This document shows positions 36,769-46,225 of a DNA stretch of 64,000 nt, piece by piece. The stretch is from Ornithodoros turicata. Taxonomy: Eukaryota > Arthropoda > Arachnida > Ixodida > Argasidae. Both the position numbers and the translations under genes were made by a program. Position 1 is the first letter of the stretch, and every line of letters starts with the position of its first letter. The stretch covers positions 34,230,573-34,294,572 of the forward strand of contig NC_088206.1 in assembly GCF_037126465.1 (NCBI RefSeq), written 5' to 3'. The notes below the pieces were generated by a model. The model saw only the letters and a list, made by a program, of their open reading frames with translations. It did no database searches and was not told where the DNA came from.

Positions 36769-37922
36769 AGTAGTATATTATCAGCTCAACTGGCCCACAA
36801 CTCACACAGTGGCCTGTACGCCATTAATGAGCAATTAGAGCAATTTGGGACCCTCACAGTAATTAGAATCATTCAGTGAGTCACTACACTAATTGGGGAG
36901 CATCCAAGACGTGTCCAGACCACTGTGTGAGTTGTGGGCTAGTTGAGCTGATAAAAAACAATAAAGAAATAAAAAAGTAGGCAGAATAGAAAAAAAAGAG
37001 ATAGAAATAGAGTGGAGAGAAACAATTTATTCGAAAATCAACGACGCCATGGCGAAGAAACCGCTCGGGAGTGACCAGCGCTTGTTGGCGTCAGATAGTT
37101 GCAGAGATCGATGACAGGTGGCCACTTAGTTGCAAGACGTCACACCAGATGGCGTTACTATCATAGCTCTATGTGAGAAAGACAGAGAACAACAAGATAC
37201 TACAGGTAAAAATGGCAACACTGCTCAACAAGTATAGGCATGCGAGAGAAAAGGCCTAACCGCTACTGCTAAACAGCACAGAGGAAACAGTACACATCGG
37301 GGAAAGGGCTTAGGGGGGCGACCGGTGAGGCCTAACCACAGCACTACGCCGCTAACACAAGGCGGGAACCGCAAAACGCTAAACAGGCGTCAACACGAAC
37401 AGAAGGCTTGCTCACTGCTAAACAAGTCTAAACATGTGCATACGGCGCAAAAGGCTTAAGACGAGCGCGGTCAAACATCGGCAAATCACTCGTTGGTCAC
37501 CGCTAAACAAGTCTAAACATGCGCGTAAAGCAAACATGCGAAAAAAGGAGCGCGGTAAAACAACGCAGCAAATCACTCACCTTTCCCCTATGGCGACTGC
37601 TCCATCTGAGAGGCAGGCAACCAGGCAGGCAGAAACTGAGCGGGCGCGGGGACTGCGGAGCAACCGAGCGCACGTCTCTTCTCCGCGACAGCCAGCGAGC
37701 AACTGACTGGGGCGACGCGCCGCGGCAGCTACGCATGTGCGCGCGCTCCTAGCACCCTATGCGCCACCTGACCGTAGGTTCTTTTTCGTTTCGACTCTCC
37801 GCTCCTCCCGCTGCGCGCGCACTCCTAGCGGCAGCGGGTGGCTTCTTCGTTTCGGTTTCGTTCTCATTTCTTTGCGCGCGTTTATCTCTAAAACGGCAGC
37901 GCGCACTGCTCTCACGTCATCA
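36769..37922 (+). repeat. Polinton left terminal inverted repeat
   Basis: It mirrors 54112-55249: the pair shares the terminal AGTAGTATATTATC, a hairpin, GGAGAGAAACAATTTATTCG, the TTTAGAC/GTCTAAAC repeats, GGGACTGCGGAGCAACCGAG and the AGCCACCCG..TTGCCGCTA region. Differences include small indels. TAAACAAGTCTAAACATG phrases recur three times inside the arm. Confidence 0.92.
36778..36954. repeat. Terminal hairpin inside left TIR
   Basis: TTATCAGCTCAACTGG at the start is the inverse of CTAGTTGAGCTGATAA at the end, and CCCACAACTCACACAGTGG mirrors CCACTGTGTGAGTTGTGGG. The stem is about 35 base pairs with one mismatch and a loop of about 107 bases. The right TIR has the same structure at 55064-55240. 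Confidence 0.88.
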
Positions 37923-37932
37923 ATACGGGAAG

Positions 37933-38538
37933 ATGTTCAGCTACCACTCGTTACAAAATTGTTCCCGCACCCACGCTTCTTGGGAAGAAGTGGAGACGGA
38001 ATGTTTCAACAACGAAAGCCCCCGCAACGAGCTCGTCATCACTGCTATTCGCTACGTGATAGACATGGTAGGGTTTGGCAATATAGGAGAGATCTCGCCG
38101 GGGCCGCTATTGGAGATGGTGCGTCGGATCTACGCCCGTTACAAGATCGTCTGCATAACGGTTCCAGACGGACCCCTGGGACTGATGAGCGAATTTGTGA
38201 GCTGTGTCATCGTAGCGTCGTCATTGCGTGAGTCACGGTACCAGCACGATGACGGAATTGTCATTCTTTTTATATACTCATTCCGCTACCACACTGCCAC
38301 GGTGACCCGTGCTTCTCCTGTTTGCGAGAGAGAGAGAGAGAGAAGCATATCTCGACTACAACGTTTATTGTCGATTATACGCGTGTGCAGCTCTTTGTTC
38401 CAGTGTCACTCGATCCCTGACGACGACGCTCTCAGGCTCTCTTCCGGGTTTTGCGATGCTGCACAAAGAGAGAGTACTATGGTAATCCTATACGCGTTAA
38501 ATCCCAATCACAGCATACCGTATTCGCAGCTTCCGTAA
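37933..38538 (+). CDS. Unknown small gene next to left TIR
   Basis: The ATG at 37933 lies just inside the left TIR boundary and opens a frame beginning MFSYHSLQNCS. The first 98 residues have balanced composition (ELVITAIRYVIDMVGFGNIG). At 38227 there is a GTGAGT donor-like site, after which the frame goes through a GA microsatellite (ERERER) to 38538, so coding may end or be spliced at 38227. It is the only plus-strand gene candidate at this end and would read inward from the TIR. Family not recognised; it resembles no core Polinton protein known to me. Its tail overlaps the end of the polymerase gene on the other strand. Confidence 0.4.
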   Translation: MFSYHSLQNCSRTHASWEEVETECFNNESPRNELVITAIRYVIDMVGFGNIGEISPGPLLEMVRRIYARYKIVCITVPDGPLGLMSEFVSCVIVASSLRESRYQHDDGIVILFIYSFRYHTATVTRASPVCERERERSISRLQRLLSIIRVCSSLFQCHSIPDDDALRLSSGFCDAAQRESTMVILYALNPNHSIPYSQLP

Positions 38539-40690
38539 GGGAAGGAGTGTACGGCATCCACGAGATAGCGCTTGTAGGGGACCAAGCTCTTCTTGAGACT
38601 CGAAATGGTGTTTATTGTTTGCTTTATACTCTGGATGGTGCACTGCTTCTGAGAGACTGTCTTTTCCTTGAACACAGAATCTCGGTACATTTCGTGCAAT
38701 AAATGTTTCCTTACCACGTCTTTCTTAACTCCTTTCACTCTTGCGATCTGTTTGTGTGACCCAGCCAAGAGAATGCTGTACATTTTCGCTTGGATGGCTA
38801 CGACTTCCTGAATAACACCACCTCCCATCTCGTCTTTGAAGTACCCCGTCTGGTTCGCATGCTCGTCATTGTAAAGCGGGTGGTCCGGTGGATAGGAGGA
38901 CAGATCTAGCTCACTCTAAATTTTCATCAGCTGCTCTTCAAGGCTTTCACACGTGAGAGAAAAAATTATGCTTTCCGTATCGCTGTAGATCAATTGCACT
39001 GGACACGTCAAGCGAGAAAAGAGAGACGCGTAGATGAAGCTGTACATTCGGACTTTGGATATTTGTAGAATGGCAAAGCCCACATAAAGGGGGTGCGTGT
39101 ATTTGATGCGATGCTGTTTCATCTTGTATAAGATGCATTTGTCAATGAGAAAATGCTAGCAGTCGACTGAGCTAGCTTTTTGGAGCGCGGTTTCTGTGTC
39201 GTAGGCTAGGGCATACTTTTTCATGCGTCTCACATTTTGTATCGTCTTCCCCAACGTACTGTTCGACGTGGTTTTGTACAGAAGTCGCTCGAATTTCGTG
39301 GACGCGGCATTCCTCAATGCCACGTTCCTCTGGATGAAGGTTCGCAAAAAGTTGTCTTGCCAGAACGAGATGATGCTGTGAACACGTTTTATTTTCATGC
39401 CCAACCTCACGTACAGTGCGAGAAATGCATAATGAATGACGTAGCGTTCTTTGTCGTAACACGTGAGCAAGAGTTTTTTCGTGGGAGGCGTGTTCAGCAC
39501 CAACGCATCTTTCAAGTGCTGCTGGTAGGGGGGCAGTTCGTTCTCGTCCACGCACTTGTGTTCGGGTGTCAGGGGAAAATCCCTGGTGAGCGCGTGCAGT
39601 TCTTCGGGATACGACAAGTCTACCACGTAGACGTAACCCACTTAAGAATCCTGAGGAATGTTGAGAAAATCGATCTCGCTCCACCTCGAAGGATCGACCC
39701 ATTCAAAAGCACCTCTCGGGAGATGGAAAGTCATCGCGTACGGGTACAAACTGTTGATGTCGAGATACTCGAGTTTGTCTTTTCTTACTGGGGGTCGTAA
39801 TCGTCGCACCCCTCGTGATTAGCCCGACAGTACCTGTGGAAGCTGATACAAATGCCTCCCCTGATTCCCTTATCGATCGTTTCGTACATCTCTTGGTCGC
39901 TTATGGGCTCGAGTTTGACTTTGGTGAGCTCTCTAGCGCTATCTTTCTGAAATACAGCACGATGTCGCACAGCTGACATGTGTCGAGCGCGACGTGAAGA
40001 CACGTGTAATCTCCTAGGTCCTTACATTTGAACAATTCGAGAATCTCGAGGGCGTACTGATAGTCCTCGTTCGTGATCTCTTAGTCGTTCAGGTCACTTT
40101 TGAAAGCTTCTTTTGGTGGTAGCGTGGGCGAATTGTAGGCTTCCAAACTGTCCATGAAGGTGTACGGGTAAATTCCCTTCCTGAGAAGGCGACGGAAACG
40201 GTCACCAAACATTTGATGGGTGCAATGAAACGCACTCTCGCCACCGCTAGAGAGGAGCGTTTCTACCAGGCTAGACAACGAGAGGTTGAAAAACTGCGTG
40301 GTATCGTGGAAATGTAGCCCGCCCATATTGAAGTCTCATAGTTTTTCTGTGGTAGACGCTAAGATCCACGGTTCTCCCATATTTAGAACGTGCATGTGGC
40401 GGAGAAGGGGGTCAAATTGTATTGAAGGTTGTGCACGCACACGACGAGTTCTTTGTTGTTACGACACATAAGGTTCCTTTTATCACACAGCGTTGCAACA
40501 AAATTCGAGGAACCAGGGTCTACAAAACGGGTGTGGTCGTGATGCGACACCTTCCGCGTATGTTGGTTAAATTCGCACCCGCAAAATTCGGAGTGCGTCG
40601 CGCACTCGTGTCGAACAAGGTCTACTACACTCGTGACCAACGGTTACGGAAGACGGTTCAGCCTATAGATTTATTCGCTAAATCTCTTTA
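38508..40690 (-). pseudogene. Polinton DNA polymerase B, C-terminal two thirds, broken
   Basis: Protein-primed family B polymerase that would replicate the element. Going down the minus strand one sees a Cys/His segment with VSHHDHTR (frame 40640-40383), HFHDTTQFFNLSLSSLVETL (40326-40081), polymerase motif A as YLDINSLYPYAM at about 39767-39730, VGYVYVVDLSYPEELHAL (about 39641), the NSTLGKTIQN motif B region, motif C as YSDTES (about 38980; usual form DTDS), and the C-terminal KMYSIL, KGVKKDVVRKHLLHE and PYKRYLVDAVHSFPYG parts. These lie in at least three frames with intervening stops, for example a TAA immediately before VGYVYV. It cannot be translated as one protein. Confidence 0.88.
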
Positions 40691-41129
40691 GCGCGAGCAA
40701 GCATTTTTCTTCTGTGTTAGGTGCAAAATAGCCATCTACGGCCATTATTTTCCCATCACAACTTCTCACTAGCACGATGCTATACGAGCTCATCCTGTGC
40801 ACACTCGAGGCGTCGTTAAAGGGAGAATCCGCATAAGGTCCCTTCCGAGATTTTCGTCACCTTTAGCCATCAACGACCATGCCTGTAAAATATCTCCTTC
40901 GAAAACTGAGTCAAACTTGATAAAAATGATTTTCTTCTATGACGCGCTCGGTGACAGGGTAGTGCGAGCCACGAGCGCTTTTCTGCAAGCAACACCGAGC
41001 GTGATGTAAGTCGCGAGATATCCCGCGCCGTCCGCCTTGCTTTGCTGTGTGTTTTGGCAGTTTTGACGAAGGAAATTTTCCGTAGCAATTGTGTTCGTTA
41101 CGTCGCACACTGATCTTACACCCACCACG

Positions 41130-41429
41130 ATGGCCGGTAAGACATGCTGTATAATCAGTTGTGGCAACAGGTCGGATACAACAACAGACGTAGCATATTT
41201 CCAGTTTCCGACGGCCAAACAACGTCGTTTGGAGTGGGAAATGGCGCTTCGCAAAATCAAGTGGAGGAAGACCAGCTCGAGAACGATATGTTCTCATCAT
41301 TTTGAGCCAGGAATGTTCGACACGAAAAGACGGCTCATGCGGGAACTCGGAGTGGCACCTGCGGGAGGCACCGACCGCATGTGCACCTGCAACATGTTTC
41401 ATATTACGCGTGCACCCGTGGCACTTATA
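41130..41429 (+). CDS. THAP-domain DNA-binding protein, interrupted
   Basis: The ATG at 41130 opens a THAP zinc-finger: Cys pair CCIISC, then YFQFPTAKQRRLEWEMAL with the conserved FP and W, and ICSHHFEPGMF with the C..H pair and F/P residues. The usual C-terminal AVP box is weak (LGVAPAGG). THAP domains bind specific DNA and occur in P-element transposases and host transcription regulators. No transposase catalytic region follows. The frame enters a fold-back insertion at 41430; beyond the insertion (42309) the same phase stays open for only about a dozen codons. It is antisense to, and separates, two parts of the Polinton polymerase gene. It could be a captured cargo gene, or the head of an inserted P-like transposon. 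Confidence 0.75.
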
Positions 41430-42304
41430 CAGGGTGTCCCAGAAAACGTGTCATTGAATTATAATAAAAAAACTACGCCACCTAGAATTATGCGGTCAAC
41501 AGCGTTTGTTCTTATTAGTTTTTGCCACCTCTTAATGTGAATGTCATTACTCCAAGTTTAATTATGTAAATATTTGCGAACTGAACTCGGAAATTTGCCA
41601 AGTAAAGGTCACTTTTTTACCCCACCAATATGAAGAGCGTGCCGAATACACTCAAATTCATGATAATTCACAGTGATATTCACGAGCTATTCCATCGGAA
41701 AAAATAGCCGAATATCATGCTTTTCGGAGCACCGGACAATAGCGCGCGATGACGTTTTGAGCGCAATCGCTCTCAGTGCGACGAAAGGAGGTTCCGAAGC
41801 CAGCCCACAGAGTGATAGTAGAAAAAGTAACAGTTCCTAAAATTGGGAGAGGGAAAGCAAAAACCCAGCGAAAGTCGGACATGATAAGCCGTGCCTGTTT
41901 TATCTCTTTCTGCGATGTCGGGGAGGGCTGGGTTACCAACCTCCTTTTGTCGGACTGACAAAGATTGCGCTGAAAAATTCATCGTGCGCTATTCTGTGCG
42001 ACCTCCGTAGAGTATGATGTTCGGCTATTTTCTCCGATGGGATAGCTCCTGAATATCCCTGTCAATTATCATTAATTTGACTAATTAGACACGCTCTTCA
42101 CATTGGCGGGGTTACAAAGTTACCTTTACTAGGCAAATTTCCGACTTAAGCTCGCAAAAAATTTACATAATTAAACTTACGTTACACGACATTCACATGA
42201 GGAGGTGGCAAAAACCCAGTAAGAACAAATGCCATTGACCGCATGACTCTAGTTGGTGTAGTTTTTTTATTATAATTCAATGACACGTTTTCTGGGACAC
42301 CCTG
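41430..42304. mobile_element. Fold-back element inside the THAP ORF
   Basis: Ends are CAGGGTGTCCCAGAAAACGT and its inverse; TATA flanks both sides (41426-41429, 42305-42308), giving a TA or TATA target duplication. Arms of about 300 bases pair (GCCACCTCTTAATGTGAATG with CATTCACATGAGGAGGTGGC). Frames on both strands in the centre (41715-41982) are mirror images of each other. No transposase. Confidence 0.85.
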
Positions 42305-42308
42305 TATA

Positions 42309-42459
42309 AGAATGTGCGACAACCTATTAGAAACTCATCATTAGTTACTCCGAGTTCGACAGTCTTCAGTGTATGGGTCCGAGGCCTCGGTTTCAAGCGA
42401 CGCGCGCACTGGTACAGGGTCCGTCGAATACGGCGAGTCGTTGTGGTTTATGGTGGCGG
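42309..42459 (-). other. Acidic-linker-like open stretch, Polinton
   Basis: On the minus strand, about 58 codons read through (SNEENDLTATINHNDSPYS and following) before two stops near 42335. The composition is acidic and Ser/Thr-rich. It may be a linker of the polymerase gene or the tail of another ORF; a stop (TAG) lies just upstream in this frame near 42520. Confidence 0.3.
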
Positions 42460-44024
42460 TCAAGTCATTCTCCTCATTAGAATACACGTCTGAATCGGGA
42501 TGAAGTCCCGTGGAGTTCTATTCTGATGCGGAGTCGGTTTCCATGACTGCACGTTGAGCGTAACTTGCTTCCTGGCGTCTTCAATGCAATACAACACATG
42601 GGAATCACGGCAGACGAATCTCGCGACTGACGTCACGGCGTGGCGCTCCTCGATTCCGATGCTACCGCCTGCTCTCATAGTTTCGGTTTCGCTTTATCGT
42701 TTTCGCTGTTTATAAATGATACGCGCACGTTTATACGAAACGGAGGCTGTTGTCAGCATCTGGGGGGTGGTCTCTGCTGAAATCAACTTTCACTTAATTT
42801 TGGGCACAACCGTTGCGGACCCCCCCTTTAACGAGTGCTTCCTTTTCCAGTATGCTTTCTGTGTCCAACACTGCGAAATAGGGGTAGGGATGCATGTACT
42901 GTATCTTGGTGAACGAGACGCTCCCCCCCGCTTTTGGCATTTCGAGAATTACTTCGTTTACGTGTCGACACAGACGTTCGTGCTGCTCCAACGCCCCTCT
43001 CGTCCTATAACCTCTCGTGCATTTCTCACAATAAAAATAGTCACCTCGTCACATGAAAGTGCTAAATTTTCTGATTCCATAGAAATGCTCCCTAACCTCA
43101 AGCAGATGGACTTTATCCTGATAGAGCGTGCAGGGAATCCGCCCTGTAGATATCAAACTCGTCTGCTCGTCGAACACGTAGATGTACACGGAGATTTTGT
43201 TTTTTCTCTCCCACAGGGAAATGTCTTCGTAAGTGACTGGGAAGCAGGGCGGCCAGTACGTTACACGCGTCTCCTGATTCGAAGGATTCATGTATTTGTG
43301 GTATCTGACATAATCGTTTGGGTTGTTCCTCAAAGGATGCAAGAGTGCCAGCACGCTATACTTGAAACACTCGTTATCATGACTCGGTGGAAGTTTGACG
43401 TTTGTGAGAGTTTTTGCTTTTCTCTTCAACATTTCGGGAAGGTCGATCGTGCACCCAATCTGCTTCGGTTTTAAGCGCGTTAGCCTTAAGTCCAAACATT
43501 GGACGTCGTTTGAGGTGAAACCAGATCCTTCTTTCGCATAGTTTTCTACGCGTTGCGAGGACTCTGCGATGGCAGCATTTATCGCGCCTTCCATTTCTTG
43601 GCGATTATGAACCACTCTCATGTGAAGGTTCACGTGAAGGAGATGAGAAGTCCACCCGTCGGCTCCGTCCTTAACCATGAGCGCCTTCGAGCACAGACAA
43701 AATTTGAAAGGCATGGAATAAGCTTCGAGGACGCGCGTGATTACTGGAGCTCTGCTCGGTAGATAGAGCCGCAAATCGTCGACATTGTCGTCGTGCGGGG
43801 AACAGAGAAGCGTGTACCTAGTAGCCGTTCCGTCGAATGCCTCATCTGTGACAAGAAAAGGAAGGAATTGTCTCTCCGTGATGGAGAGATGATTCTCTAC
43901 GACATGTTCTCGCAATTCAACGATTCTACGACCATGGACAGGCTCAGCGTCGTTTCGAAATTCTGGGCTTGCATCTAGTGATTCATCTCTAACCCTACCA
44001 GACAGAGGAATGAAATCTGCCTAC
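42460..44024 (-). pseudogene. Polinton DNA polymerase B, N-terminal part
   Basis: A frame open from 44024 without a clear ATG (a TTG lies at 43915) runs to 43049 and carries the N-terminal domain (DGWTSHLLHVNLHMRVV, KPKQIGCTIDLPEMLKRKA, ECFKYSVLALLHP, DISLWERKNKISVYIYVFDE). Frame 42991-42794 follows with ERLCRHVN, ILEMPKAGG and YFAVLDTES, the last being the exonuclease I motif (D.E). Frame 42678-42460 has HAVTSVARFVCRDSHVLYCIE, typical of the next exonuclease block. Stops and frame changes at about 43047 and 42790 break the gene. The rest of the polymerase resumes below 40690, beyond the THAP and fold-back insertion. Confidence 0.82.
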
Positions 44025-44537
44025 GCCTGATCCCATTCCCACATGAGCAATTCGTCTGCATTGTCATGCCCATCAAGGGGTTCGTCGTCGTCCGTTTCAC
44101 TTATTACGAAAGGCGGACTACTAACTCTGTCGTCGTCGTCGTCATCTGAAAGGACGACTGGGCTGCTACAGAGATGCTCTATTCTAGATTTGTGCTCTCT
44201 TTCTACGGCCACGAGCATGACATCGATGGGGTCGTACTGACATACGAGACAGCGTGGCACTGCGGTAGAACAAAATCAGTAAAAATGCTCGCTTTTCCTT
44301 TCAGTTGAGGAACGCTTGAGATTGATGATGATGAGAGAAGTTGGGATGAGTCCCTGTGTGTTCAGTGTCATGTGGAGACAGCGGCTATCGCTTCCTGAAA
44401 ACAATGCCATACATAAAATACACTCACGCAGCAGAACCGGTCAACTTACATTTTGCTCCACGAAACGTCTCACGTCGTGGATGAATGCCCCTCGTGGGCT
44501 TCCTATCTATCGTCGTAGAACCAGAGCACCTTTTATA
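44021..44537 (-). CDS. Small acidic Polinton gene, probably spliced
   Basis: The terminal exon (44259-44021) encodes an acidic protein with SDDDDDDRVSS and ETDDDEPLDGHDNADE. It is preceded by a good acceptor (TTCTACCGCAG). Upstream on the same strand are a GTAAGT donor (exon end about 44450) and a TATA box at 44531-44537, so a short first exon and a 190-base intron are plausible. An ATG inside exon 2 (MLVAVEREHKS) would give about 65 residues. Function unknown. Short acidic accessory proteins exist in related viruses, but I find no exact LxCxE motif here. Confidence 0.45.
44531..44537 (-). promoter_or_regulatory. TATA box for the acidic gene
   Basis: TATAAAA on the minus strand lies about 80 bases upstream of the candidate GTAAGT donor. 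Confidence 0.45.
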
Positions 44538-44699
44538 GTCGCTACATCGCTCTCCTCCTCCTCGCATTGCGACGGTGCTATTTGTACTTTGACCACTCGG
44601 CCTGCCGTCTTTCGCACCTTTTTTCTTAGCGATGTCACATATGACAATGATACCATCGACATTGAATAAAACATTACACTAATGTCTAGCTAACACTCT

Positions 44700-44815
44700 G
44701 GGCCGACTTCTATATGACGACGAGAAGATCCAGTGTGGGATTCGAAACCAGGAACCTCCTACACTGGACCTGACACACTAACCACTAGTCTAATTCGTGC
44801 TGTGTGACGTTTTTC
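44700..44815 (-). mobile_element. tRNA-derived SINE remnant
   Basis: Minus strand: A-box-like TAGTGGTTAGTGTG and B box GGTTTCGAATCCC separated by about 30 bases, then CACACTGGATCTTC. It sits inside the Polinton between the two divergent small genes. Confidence 0.5.
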
Positions 44816-44848
44816 TTATCGCAGGGCTCGTGTCTACACACGTCCAAA

Positions 44849-44984
44849 CATGTTCAAACACGTTCAATGACGTCATAGAAAGGGAGAGAGAGAGGAACTA
44901 GTGTGTCCAGGGACGACTTTGACGGTTCACCGCCCGTGTCTGAACATATCAAAACATGTTCAAACACGTTCAATGACGTCATAG
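44849..44984 (+). promoter_or_regulatory. Duplicated CRE-containing upstream module
   Basis: CATGTTCAAACACGTTCAAT followed by GACGTCATAG occurs at 44849-44878 and again at 44955-44984, 106 bases apart, just upstream of a TATA box. TGACGTCA is the CREB/ATF site. The flanking GGGAGAG/GGGAGAA is also repeated. Confidence 0.5.
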
Positions 44985-45006
44985 AGAGGGAGAAGAAAAG
45001 CTTTAC

Positions 45007-45012
45007 TATAAA
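45007..45012 (+). promoter_or_regulatory. TATA box for plus-strand small gene
   Basis: TATAAA lies 39 bases upstream of the ATG at 45051 and about 25 bases downstream of the second CRE module. Confidence 0.5.
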
Positions 45013-45050
45013 TGTCGAAGCGAACGTTCGATCGTCATTCTCGTGCCATC

Positions 45051-45763
45051 ATGATCAGCTTGGTAGATCCTCGTAAGTAATACCCATGTCGTCATCATCG
45101 TCGAAATGTTTCAAGGGTTTCGTTTCCAGTTTACAACACTTTTGCTTCGCGTGAAGTCGGTTTTTTCCCGCCTCACATATTTCGGGTTATTGGTAGCGCC
45201 CACTTCTTTTGCACCAACTGCGGTGGATTGTGGTCGAAAGGTACGCTTCCTCGTTATTTTTAATACGTTCTATAACCCGTCACATTTTTTTCAAAGCAAA
45301 AGCAATGGACAGACCGATTGATAAGCGCGTTTCTCGGCTGTCGGACGGTACCGTTCGACGTACGTTGTGAAGGACTTCGACTATTGAAGGAAGATGGAGA
45401 AGATGGACCATCAGTGTCACTCTGTGACTGAAGAAGGTCGTATGTGTGTTCAAGATAAAAAAACACGTGTTTCTCACGCTCCTTTCGTGCAGATTACGAA
45501 TGGCTACTGACGGGAGATCTACCCCTGGTTCTAACCTGGTCCTAACCTAACCGAAGCGTTTCGTAGATTACAAGCTCGAGCTGTTGGAAAAGTACAGACG
45601 AGCAGAGGCAGTCAACGCGTGTCTCATCAACGCGGGCTTGAACCCACCTATCGTCCGTCACTACTGGCTTTTCCACACATCCCTCGACGTCACGGTGACC
45701 GGTGACGAGCGTGGTGTCAGCACGTTGGAAGATCGTCTCACAAGCGTCTTGTGTATGCCGTGA
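45051..45763 (+). CDS. Small spliced plus-strand Polinton gene, unknown product
   Basis: Exon 1 (ATG at 45051 to 45072) is followed by a consensus donor GTAAGT. The final exon candidate (45567-45763) begins ATTACAAGCTCGAG and is open to a TGA, with LELLEKYRRAEAVNACLIN and HYWLFHTSLDV. Phases of the two exons agree. A second acceptor near 45492 (TTTCGTGCAG then ATTACG) has the same phase and similar first bases but reaches a stop after about 15 codons, so alternative splicing is possible. The final exon has a GC-rich third position like the neighbouring viral genes. Family not recognised. Exon structure is my prediction. Confidence 0.45.
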
Positions 45764-45781
45764 AAAAGTAAATAGACTATT

Positions 45782-46219
45782 TTACGAAATGAGTTCGCTC
45801 ACGAGGAGACGTTTTATTGTTTCATCATTCTCTTCGAGGTTACAGGAAAACATGGATACACAATTTTTCAAGTTGTAGCATTTCGACATGCGCGTGGCTA
45901 CGTAGATAGAAAAAAGCCCGCAGTAAGGCGAAAGAGGCGATTGAATACACTGGTCGTTATACTCGTCCACTAGTAAAGTCTTTCGAAGGTTTGCTTCGAT
46001 GGGGGGAAGTCCGTAACTGTTGAAAAACACGGTAGACCCGTCGTAGTTTTTCAGGTAGAGCACCCAGTGCTGCCCGTGCTTTCTTTGCTGTTCCATATTG
46101 ATGATTAAATAGCCGGGCTTGCGTAAAACGAAGGCTTCGTCGGAAGCGCAAATGCCTCTCAGCATGGTGGAAGCGAGTGGGTTCAGCGACACGAGTTCCA
46201 AGATGTCGCTCTCGTACAT
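45782..46219 (-). CDS. Adenain-like cysteine protease (maturation protease)
   Basis: About 145 residues, open throughout. The ATG at 46219 (MYESDILELV) follows the end of the capsid gene by a few bases, so I prefer it to a frame start further up. Motifs of the Ulp1/adenovirus protease clan are GQHWVLYLKN (catalytic His), FFNSYGLPP (usually FDSYG; Asp is replaced by Asn) and SPLSPYCGLFSIYVA (Gln upstream and catalytic Cys in CG). In Polintons this enzyme is expected to process capsid precursors during particle maturation. It is one of the few unbroken frames in the element. Confidence 0.85.
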   Translation of the reverse strand: MYESDILELVSLNPLASTMLRGICASDEAFVLRKPGYLIINMEQQRKHGQHWVLYLKNYDGSTVFFNSYGLPPIEANLRKTLLVDEYNDQCIQSPLSPYCGLFSIYVATRMSKCYNLKNCVSMFSCNLEENDETIKRLLVSELIS

Positions 46220-46225
46220 CTTTTC

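Noticed and set aside
39172..39800. Alternative 176- and 187-residue ORFs overlapping the polymerase
   Set aside because: Other-frame shadows of the PolB gene; the PolB motifs lie in different frames.
41715..41982. Mirrored ORFs on both strands in the fold-back centre
   Set aside because: They are the product of palindrome symmetry and no domain is recognisable.
44021..44259. LxCxE Rb-binding motif in the acidic Polinton gene
   Set aside because: LVCQY and HLCSS are near but neither has the required Glu.
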